Part shown: positions 1 through 5,426 of the stretch, piece after piece
How the letters are laid out: each line of letters starts with the position of its first letter
Position numbering within the stretch: position 1 is the first letter of the stretch
Assembly: GCA_934202505.1 (NCBI GenBank)
Contig: CAKPXW010000080.1
Location: forward strand, 1 to 7,764
DNA: 7,764 nt
Direction of reading: 5' to 3'
Source of the DNA: an uncultured Bacilli bacterium
GTDB lineage: Bacteria > Bacillota_I > Bacilli_A > RFN20 > CAG-631
Position numbers and translations under genes: made by a program
Notes under the pieces: generated by a model
Told to the model about the DNA's origin: nothing
Database searches by the model: none
Seen by the model: only the letters and a program-made list of their open reading frames with translations

Positions 1-1
1 A

Positions 2-1150
2 AATAAGCAATATTTATTATTAAGTATTTTATGTCTTACATCATGTGGACAAGTAAAAAATAGTGAACAATCAAGTTCTATAACTCAAGAAGAAAGTTCA
101 AATAACGAATCATCATCAATAATAGATACTAGTTCAAGTATAGAAAGTAGTTCTTCTTTATCTTCTTTGCAAGAAAGTGAAAATTATGTAAAAGTAGATA
201 ATTTTTCTACTATCTCTGAAATATATCTTTCTATAGGAGAAACTTATAATCTTGAAAAAATGCTATTTGGAAACTATAAAATGGGATTGTTTAAGAAAGT
301 TTTAGCAAATTCATCTATTACAATTGATGAAAATGGTATTATAAGTGCTATTAATGAAGGAGATTGTACTTTAAGTCTTATAAAGAATAATGAAAAGCAA
401 GATATTACTATCCATGTTACAAATTATGATGAATATGGTTCTTATTTTATAAGTACTGATTTAGGAAGACTTTATAATAAAAATGTTATCTTTTTTGGAG
501 ATTCTATTACCCATAACTGGTTAAAGTATACCCATGATATGGAACTTGTGCCAGGTTATGATGGAACAAGTCAATTTGGATATTTAAAATATTTAAATGA
601 AAAATGTCATTTTTCATCTATTACAAATGCAGCTTGTTCAGGTGGTACTATGTCAACTTTATTAACAAGTGAAAGGCCACTAAAAAAATCATTTGATTAT
701 TGTGTAGAAGCAAATAAAGAAAATATTGCCAAAGCAGATTATATTTTTATTTGGTATGGAACAAATGATTATACAGATCAAGCAAATATTACTACTTCTT
801 CATTTGAAATTGCTTCTTCAGCAAATGAAAAATCTTCTTTTGATGGAGCAATGCGTTATGGAATTAATAAAATTTTAGAATATAAAAATAATGCCCAAAT
901 TATTGTTTTAAATATTTTATATAGAAGTTTAAGCGCTAATGGAAGAAAATATACAATTACTGACTATAATAATAAAATTGAAAGTATTTGTCGTCAGTAC
1001 ATGTGTAAATATATTGATATGTATTCTCTATTAGATGATTCAAGTTGTTCAAAATATTTAAATAATGATGGTTTACATCCAAATGATGCAGGATATAAAT
1101 TAGTTGCAGATTATATATTAAGTAATGGGGAAAATAAAAATGAAAATTAA
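2..1150 (+). CDS. Secreted SGNH/GDSL-family hydrolase lipoprotein with Big-2-like domain (5' end cut by window)
   Basis: The frame is open from base 2, where it already reads NKQYLLLSILCLTSCG, a lipoprotein signal whose first one or two codons lie before the window. The lipobox is LTSC with its Cys at 44-46. The in-frame TTG at 167 is therefore not the start. A Ser-rich linker follows (about 77-170), then a bacterial Ig-like (Big-2) stretch (about 185-425, with ITIDENGIISAINEGD). The SGNH hydrolase domain has all its blocks: GDSI with the Ser nucleophile at 503-505, the block II glycine in ACSGGT (near 640), GTND with Asn at 764-766, and DGLH with the catalytic His at 1076-1078. The expected product is a membrane-anchored esterase or lipase-like enzyme acting outside the cell, perhaps on acylated glycans; the substrate is not readable. 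It is paralogous to the next gene and overlaps it. The enzyme class is secure, the exact reaction is not. Confidence 0.88.
   Translation, partial: NKQYLLLSILCLTSCGQVKNSEQSSSITQEESSNNESSSIIDTSSSIESSSSLSSLQESENYVKVDNFSTISEIYLSIGETYNLEKMLFGNYKMGLFKKVLANSSITIDENGIISAINEGDCTLSLIKNNEKQDITIHVTNYDEYGSYFISTDLGRLYNKNVIFFGDSITHNWLKYTHDMELVPGYDGTSQFGYLKYLNEKCHFSSITNAACSGGTMSTLLTSERPLKKSFDYCVEANKENIAKADYIFIWYGTNDYTDQANITTSSFEIASSANEKSSFDGAMRYGINKILEYKNNAQIIVLNILYRSLSANGRKYTITDYNNKIESICRQYMCKYIDMYSLLDDSSCSKYLNNDGLHPNDAGYKLVADYILSNGENKNEN
1127..1130 (+). promoter_or_regulatory. Shine-Dalgarno deciding the start of the second SGNH gene
   Basis: GGGG at 1127-1130, followed by AAA, sits 9 nt before the ATG at 1140. 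The alternative in-frame ATG at 1125 has only ATATATTAAGTA before it and no purine-rich site. This favours the start at 1140. Confidence 0.6.
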
Positions 1151-1844
1151 AGATTTTTTAAAAGATAAAAAGGTAATATTTTATGGTGATTCAATTACTC
1201 ATAACTGGCTAAAATATACACATGATTTAGAAAAAGTAGCTAATTATGATGGGAAAAGTATGTCAGGATATACAGGCATAATTTTAAAAGAAACTATGAC
1301 AAAAAGTATTGAAAATTTTGCTGTTTCTGGAGGCTGTTATGCTGATACTTCTTCTTTTACAGAAAGACAAGTTTTTAGACATTTTCCTTATCAAATAGAT
1401 AATTCGCTTTTAAAATTAAAAGATGCTGATGTTATTTTTGTCTTTTTTGGCACAAATGATTATTCTTCTCAAACACCATTTGGAAGATATGATGAATTAT
1501 TACCTGCTAAAGATTCACGCACATTTTATAGTGGAATGAATTATGGATTTAACAAAATCAAAGAAGTTAATCCTAAAGCTAAAGTTTTTGTTTTAACTCT
1601 TTTAAATCGAACTTGTCCAATTGATGTAGATACTTTTACTTATTCATTAAATGAATATAATCTTGCAATAAAACATAATGCTAAACGTTTTGGCTTTCAA
1701 ATTATTGATATAAGTTCTTTATTTAAATTAGAAGATAATTTTCCAAATGGTAAAGGCCCAATTTATAGTGATGATGGTCTTCATCCTAATGAACTTGGAC
1801 ATAAAGTATTAGCAGAGTTTATTTTAAACAGTGAAGTAAAATAA
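1140..1844 (+). CDS. Cytoplasmic SGNH/GDSL-family hydrolase
   Basis: The 234-residue protein begins MKIKDFLKDKKVIFYGDSIT with no signal peptide or lipobox, so it probably acts inside the cell. The SGNH blocks are complete: GDS with nucleophile S18, the oxyanion glycine in SGG (64-65), GTND with N106, and DGLH with D212 and H215. It is a single-domain enzyme of ordinary size for the superfamily. It is a close paralog of the upstream lipoprotein: both carry GDSITHNWLKYTHD and a YDG a few residues later. The start at 1140 is preferred to 1125 because of the GGGG site. It then overlaps the upstream gene by 11 nt, which suggests translational coupling. No terminator is visible after it, so transcription may continue into gpmI. 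The acyl substrate is unknown; an intracellular deacetylase or esterase acting on imported products of the lipoprotein partner is inference only. Confidence 0.88.
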   Translation: MKIKDFLKDKKVIFYGDSITHNWLKYTHDLEKVANYDGKSMSGYTGIILKETMTKSIENFAVSGGCYADTSSFTERQVFRHFPYQIDNSLLKLKDADVIFVFFGTNDYSSQTPFGRYDELLPAKDSRTFYSGMNYGFNKIKEVNPKAKVFVLTLLNRTCPIDVDTFTYSLNEYNLAIKHNAKRFGFQIIDISSLFKLEDNFPNGKGPIYSDDGLHPNELGHKVLAEFILNSEVK

Positions 1845-1846
1845 AA

Positions 1847-1875
1847 TTGTATCTTATAAATAAATAGAGTATAAT
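1847..1875 (+). promoter_or_regulatory. Candidate sigma-A promoter for gpmI
   Basis: A perfect -10 TATAAT (1870-1875) lies 17 nt after TTGTAT (1847-1852), which keeps the TTG of the -35 consensus but little else. The start of transcription would be near 1882, giving a leader of about 33 nt. Because the DNA is so AT-rich, a TATAAT alone is weak evidence; the correct spacing and position right after the preceding stop codon support it. Confidence 0.5.
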
Positions 1876-1878
1876 TAA

Positions 1879-1899
1879 TTTGGTTTTATTAAAACCAAA
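1879..1899 (+). promoter_or_regulatory. Perfect palindrome in the gpmI leader (operator or 5' stem-loop)
   Basis: TTTGGTTTT (1879-1887), a 3-nt spacer ATT, and AAAACCAAA (1891-1899) form a perfect 9-bp inverted repeat. It starts at the predicted transcription start and ends just before the gpmI ribosome-binding site. It is not followed by a T-run, so it is not an intrinsic terminator. It could be a repressor operator in DNA, or a hairpin at the mRNA 5' end that stabilises the transcript or modulates ribosome access. Confidence 0.5.
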
Positions 1900-1914
1900 A
1901 GGAAGGATTTTAAA

Positions 1915-3486
1915 ATGAAAAAACCTATTTTATTAGTCGTAATGGATGGTGTAGGATTCTCTAAGACAGGTCTTGGAGATGCTGTATCTCTTGCAAATAC
2001 ACCAACCCTTGATTATATGCTTAAAACTTATCCAAACACACGTTTAAAAGCTCATGGAACAGCAGTTGGACTTCCAAGTGATGATGATATGGGAAATTCA
2101 GAAGTAGGACACAATGCTTTAGGTTGTGGACAAATTTATGCTCAAGGAGCAAAACTTGTTAATGAATCTATTGAAAGTGGAAAAATGTATCAATCAAAAT
2201 CATGGAAAGAAGTTATTGATAATGTTAAATCACATAACTCAACTTTACATTTTTTAGGATTATTATCTGATGGTAATGTTCATTCAAATATTTCTCATTT
2301 ATTCAAAATGTTAAAAGAAAGTAAAGATGAAGGCGTAAAAAAAGTTAGAATTCATATTTTACTTGATGGAAGAGATGTTCCAGCAACTAGTGCTCTTTTA
2401 TATGTTGATGAACTTGAAAAATATCTTGCAAAGTTAAACGATGCATCATTTGATGGAGCTATTGCTTCAGGTGGTGGAAGAATGAAGATTACTATGGATA
2501 GATATCAAGCAAACTGGAAGATGGTACAAGATGGTTGGTATACTCATGTTTTAGGTGAAGGAAAACAATTTGCTACTGCTAAAGAAGCTATTGAAAATTA
2601 TCGTGATTCATTCCATGTAATAGATCAAGATTTACCGGCTTTTGTTATTGCTAAAGATGGACAACCAGTTGGAAAAATTGTTGATAATGATTCTGTTGTT
2701 TTATTTAATTTCCGTGGAGACCGTGCTATTGAAATATCTATGGCTTTTGATGATAAAGAATTTGATAAATTTGATCGTAAATATTATCCAAATGTTTGCT
2801 ATGCAGGTCTTTTAGAATATGATGGAGATTTACATTTACCAAAACGTTTCTTGGTAAATCCTCCAGAAATTAAAAATACGCTTACAGAAGTATTAATTAA
2901 GGCTAATATTAATGAATTTGCTATTTCTGAAACTCAAAAATTTGGACATGTTACATATTTCTGGAATGGTAATAAATCTGGTAAATTTTCTGAAACTTTA
3001 GAAACATATATGGAAATACCATCTGATACTGTATCATTTGATCAAAGACCATGGATGAAATCAGCACAAATTACTGATGAAGTAATTAAAGCTATTCAAA
3101 GTAAGAAATATGGCTTTATTCGTGTAAATTATCCAAATGGTGATATGGTAGGTCATACTGGAAACTTAGATGCAACAATTTGTTCAATGGAAGCATTAGA
3201 CTTAAGTCTTGCAAGATTACTAAAAGTTGTTAAAGAAGAAGGTTATGCCATGATTGTTACTGCTGACCATGGTAATGCAGATGAAATGCTTGAAAAGAAT
3301 AAAAAAGGTGAAATTCAAGTTCGTACAGCTCACTCTTTAAATCCAGTTCCATTTATCATTGTTGATGATGATAATAAATATGAAATTGCTTCTGGCAATT
3401 TTGGACTTGCTAATGTTGCGCCAACAGTTGTTAAAATGTTTGGACTTGAAGCTCCTGCTTGTTGGGAAAAACCAATTATTAAATAA
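1915..3486 (+). CDS. gpmI: 2,3-bisphosphoglycerate-independent phosphoglycerate mutase
   Basis: This enzyme interconverts 3-phosphoglycerate and 2-phosphoglycerate in cytosolic glycolysis through a phosphoserine intermediate, using two Mn2+-type metal sites. At 523 residues it is a full-length, slightly long family member. Visible residues are D11 in VVMDG, phosphoserine S62 in DMGNSEVGHNALG, H123 in SDGNVHS, R153-D154 in DGRD, R267 and R270 in NFRGDR, K342 in SETQKFGHVT, D410 and H414 in NGDMVGHTG, D451-H452 in TADHGNAD, and H473 in TAHS. The stretches SGGGRMKITMDRYQANW and VNPPEI resemble, from memory, the plant/kinetoplastid-type branch more than the Bacillus type. A strong site, GGAAGG (1901-1906), precedes the ATG at 1915. 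It has its own candidate promoter and terminator, so it can be a single-gene unit. GTG/TTG alternatives are not needed. Confidence 0.97.
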   Translation: MKKPILLVVMDGVGFSKTGLGDAVSLANTPTLDYMLKTYPNTRLKAHGTAVGLPSDDDMGNSEVGHNALGCGQIYAQGAKLVNESIESGKMYQSKSWKEVIDNVKSHNSTLHFLGLLSDGNVHSNISHLFKMLKESKDEGVKKVRIHILLDGRDVPATSALLYVDELEKYLAKLNDASFDGAIASGGGRMKITMDRYQANWKMVQDGWYTHVLGEGKQFATAKEAIENYRDSFHVIDQDLPAFVIAKDGQPVGKIVDNDSVVLFNFRGDRAIEISMAFDDKEFDKFDRKYYPNVCYAGLLEYDGDLHLPKRFLVNPPEIKNTLTEVLIKANINEFAISETQKFGHVTYFWNGNKSGKFSETLETYMEIPSDTVSFDQRPWMKSAQITDEVIKAIQSKKYGFIRVNYPNGDMVGHTGNLDATICSMEALDLSLARLLKVVKEEGYAMIVTADHGNADEMLEKNKKGEIQVRTAHSLNPVPFIIVDDDNKYEIASGNFGLANVAPTVVKMFGLEAPACWEKPIIK

Positions 3487-3497
3487 AATTTATATTT

Positions 3498-3530
3498 AAA
3501 TGCTTAAAGTTATCACACTTTAAGCATTTT
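3498..3530 (+). terminator. Intrinsic terminator after gpmI
   Basis: AAATGCTTAAAGT (3498-3510) pairs perfectly with ACTTTAAGCATTT (3517-3529) around a 6-nt loop TATCAC. A T-rich tail (TTTTATTTATTTATTTA) follows. The stem is 13 bp and lies 12 nt after the gpmI stop. The same hairpin recurs at 5248-5280 with a single loop change (C3514 to T5264). Confidence 0.9.
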
Positions 3531-3540
3531 TATTTATTTA

Positions 3541-3572
3541 TTTACAATTAAAATTTAAAATGATAATATAAT
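3541..3572 (+). promoter_or_regulatory. Candidate promoter of cassette A
   Basis: TTTACA (3541-3546) is 17 nt from TAATAT (3564-3569), and a perfect TATAAT (3567-3572) overlaps the latter at a 20-nt spacing. The following bases TTTAGAAG match the corresponding site before the protease gene (TATAATTTTAGCAG at 5311-5324). The position straight after a terminator, and conservation in a second leader, support promoter function; which hexamer is used is unclear. Confidence 0.45.
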
Positions 3573-3597
3573 TTTAGAAGATGTGTTTTTAATAAAA

Positions 3598-3618
3598 AAA
3601 GGTGGTAATAAGATGTAA
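3598..3618 (+). promoter_or_regulatory. Ribosome-binding site with start-stop mini-ORF in leader A
   Basis: AAAGGTGG (about 3598-3605) is a good Shine-Dalgarno site 7 nt before ATG at 3613-3615, which is followed at once by TAA (3616-3618). The real gene's own site and ATG come about 45 nt later. A comparable arrangement, site plus ATG-ATA-TAA, occurs in the other cassette's leader at 5342-5365. It may be a leader mini-ORF affecting translation or transcript stability, or the remnant of an eroded gene start. Confidence 0.4.
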
Positions 3619-3659
3619 GATATAATTACATATTTATTCGTAAAAAAGGAGAAAACATT

Positions 3660-4600
3660 ATGAAAAAAATATTGCTTTGTTTTTATCTTTACTTTTTATT
3701 AGTTCATGTGGAAATAATATAGAAACTTCAAATGAAAAAGAATCATCAAATATAGAAAGTGTAGTTTCATCTAGTGATAGTAATACATCATCATCTAATG
3801 AAATAAATGATTTTAAATTAGTATTATATAAAAATTTAAAAAATGATAAATTTATCATTAATAATAAAGATATAGTAGAAATAGATGAATTTGAAACATT
3901 AGAATTTTATTATTATGATGATTACAGTATAAAATATGATGCAAATAAATTTGATTTTCAACTAGAAAAAGAACACGCATATTTAACTAGTAAACAAGTA
4001 TTTAATAATGAAAAAGTAGAAGTTTCAAATGGAACTAATCAAATTGAATTTTATATTAATAGTAAACAAATAGAAAAGAAAAATAAAATTCAAAAAGCTT
4101 ATATTAATTTATGTAAAAAGTATGATAAGGATTTAACTAATTACACATTTGTTAATCTATTAATGAATGGAAATTATGAGTTTTTCAATAATCTTATTGA
4201 TATTACAACTTTACGTCCAGGAACAACACTTGAATTTTCATGTGAGTATTTTATAAATGGACCTAAAATGGACATTTTATATGTTGATACATATCCATCT
4301 ATAAATTATGGAAAAATAAATGAAGTTATAAATGTAATAGAACCAACTTATGTGCCTTACATATATAATAAAGTAGATGATAATTTTTCTATAGAAGATT
4401 CAACACAATATAATAATTATCCAACAAAATTAAATAATAATTTAGATTTGGAAATTGTTAATAAAATAGACAAATTAGAAAATGTTGTATTAAATAATGG
4501 CGATGTAGTTTACTTTGCTTTTGCTATAGGAGATTTTTATGAAGCAGAAGAAACACTATATATACCATGTGCAGGATATCTTGAAAATCCAAAAGTATAA
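3660..4600 (+). pseudogene. Ser-rich lipoprotein gene, out of frame by one base in an A7 tract
   Basis: A strong site (AAAAAAGGAGAAAAC) precedes ATG at 3660, but that frame gives only 20 codons and ends at TAG 3720-3722. The long frame runs from before 3677 to 4600 and reads LFLSLLFISSCG, a lipoprotein signal without a start. Adding one A to the run of seven at 3663-3669 joins the two as MKKNIALFLSLLFISSCG, with lipobox Cys at 3707-3709 and a 313-residue product. After the Cys comes a Ser/Asn/Glu-rich linker (about 3713-3810) like that of the first gene in the window. The rest, rich in Asn, Tyr, Lys and Asp, shows no domain I recognise. A TTG start at 3677 is possible but has no ribosome-binding site. 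The body has no further stops, so the break is either recent, a slippage-controlled switch, or an assembly error. No terminator follows before the next gene. Confidence 0.75.
3663..3669 (+). repeat. A7 homopolymer right after the start codon
   Basis: Seven A residues follow the ATG at 3660-3662. The lipoprotein frame is on with eight and off with seven. A tract here is a natural place for replication or transcriptional slippage, and equally for a homopolymer miscall. Confidence 0.7.
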
Positions 4601-4677
4601 TAAAATTATAAGAAATTAACTATTGATGTTTTCATATAATTAAATGAGTAATATTTATAAAATAATAAATTATTATC

Positions 4678-4919
4678 ATTTAGAAAGGGAATTTATATGA
4701 ATTTAAAAAAATAAATTTTGCTAATAAATTTATGTGCTTGTAGTATTATAAGTTGTAATAATGCAAGCAATAAAGATAGCAACAATCCCCCCACAAATTT
4801 CTAATGAGCAAGAAAATATTAATTCGGAAAGTGTAAAAAAATTCTATACAGTAGAAAAAGCATATTGGGATGGTATAATTACTTTTGATGAGTTATTAAG
4901 TATAGCTTACTATTATAAT
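4678..4919 (+). repeat. Repeat unit R1, copy 1 (matches 6878-7118)
   Basis: From the ribosome-binding site to the middle of the lipoprotein gene this 242-nt stretch aligns to 6878-7118 with seven substitutions and one extra base by my count, about 97% identity. Identity stops abruptly after TATTATAAT. The substitutions include the nonsense change TCA to TAA at codon 6. Confidence 0.9.
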
Positions 4920-5234
4920 AATAAGGAAGATTTAAATAAAAATTTCACTTATGAAATAAATAAAAAGGTTCCACTTTCTACAAGTTTATTACTTGAAATG
5001 CAAGAAGCTGCTTATTTACAATATAAAAGTGATGAAAATCCAATAAATAGAGAAAATGTTAATATTTCAAACTATTATGGTACTTATAGTAATTGTGTGG
5101 CTTTAAATATAAAAGCGAACTATTATAATGGAGATCCTTATTATATAGAAAGTTATACAATTGATAGTGTTGTCTTTACTAATTATTACTACACAGAAAT
5201 TAGAATATATCCTTTATATGATGTAAATATTTAA
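4697..5234 (+). pseudogene. Mosaic, doubly broken copy of the small lipoprotein family
   Basis: The gene starts at ATG 4697 behind AGAAAGGG, in the same place as its intact relative at 6897, but codon 6 is TAA (4712-4714) where the relative has TCA. One extra base at 4786-4792 (AAT plus six C, against AA plus six C) then shifts the frame. Downstream of that the frame is open to 5234. The ATG at 4761 opens this last part but lacks a ribosome-binding site and any signal peptide, so it is unlikely to be a true start. Repaired, the protein would be 178 residues with lipobox IISC, against 177 in the relative. The N-terminal half follows the gene at 6897; from about 4903 on the DNA follows the gene at 7434 instead (KEDLNKNFTYEI, STSLLLEMQEAAY). 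The C-terminal half keeps the family end YYGTYSNCVALNI and VVFTNYYYTEIRIY. No known function. Confidence 0.85.
4903..5046 (+). repeat. Repeat unit R2, copy 1 (matches 7621-7764)
   Basis: This 144-nt stretch aligns without gaps to 7621-7764, with five differences by my count, about 97% identity. The match continues to the end of the window and probably beyond. Upstream of 4903 the two sequences are clearly diverged. Confidence 0.9.
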
Positions 5235-5247
5235 AATTTAAATTAAA

Positions 5248-5282
5248 AAATGCTTAAAGTTATTACACTTTAAGCATTTTTT
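5248..5282 (+). terminator. Intrinsic terminator after cassette A
   Basis: AAATGCTTAAAGT (5248-5260), loop TATTAC, and ACTTTAAGCATTT (5267-5279) form a 13-bp perfect stem. It extends to 16 bp with flanking A and T runs (5245-5282), so it could also work in the opposite direction. It differs from the gpmI terminator by one loop base. Confidence 0.9.
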
Positions 5283-5283
5283 A

Positions 5284-5316
5284 TTGTAATTTTTCAAAAA
5301 TATGTGTTATTATAAT
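5284..5316 (+). promoter_or_regulatory. Candidate promoter of cassette B
   Basis: TTGTAA (5284-5289) lies 18 nt before TATTAT (5308-5313), which overlaps a perfect TATAAT (5311-5316). The segment TATAATTTTAGCAG matches the cassette A leader (TATAATTTTAGAAG) apart from one base. It follows the terminator directly, as in cassette A. Confidence 0.45.
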
Positions 5317-5341
5317 TTTAGCAGTACAATTATATAATAAT

Positions 5342-5365
5342 GGAGAGAGTGATAGGATGATATAA
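5342..5365 (+). promoter_or_regulatory. Ribosome-binding site with two-codon mini-ORF in leader B
   Basis: GGAGAG (5342-5347) lies 9 nt before ATG (5357-5359), which is followed by ATA and TAA (5363-5365). The protease gene's own site (GGGGAAG from 5412) and ATG at 5427 come about 60 nt later. The layout repeats that of leader A, with different sequence but the same order and similar spacing from the -10 box. Confidence 0.4.
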
Positions 5366-5426
5366 TAATCGTTTTTCAGTAGTGGAGTAGTATTATTAAT
5401 ATAATAAAAAAGGGGAAGAAAAAAAT

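Noticed and set aside
167..169. TTG as the start of the first SGNH gene
   Set aside because: The frame is open upstream to base 2 and encodes a clear lipoprotein signal and lipobox, and no ribosome-binding site precedes the TTG.
3658..3858. Minus-strand open frame of 66 codons
   Set aside because: It lies opposite the lipoprotein gene signal and Ser-rich linker, has no recognisable ribosome-binding site or domain, and its sequence is explained as a shadow of the + strand coding region.
4664..4678. AT-only inverted repeat (ATAATAA / TTATTAT) before the mosaic pseudogene
   Set aside because: It contains only A and T, is short, has no T-run tail, and is expected by chance in DNA of this composition.
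4761..4763. ATG as the true start of a 157-residue protein
   Set aside because: No ribosome-binding site precedes it, it lacks a signal peptide, and the comparison with 6897 shows it is an out-of-frame ATG inside the ancestral signal region.
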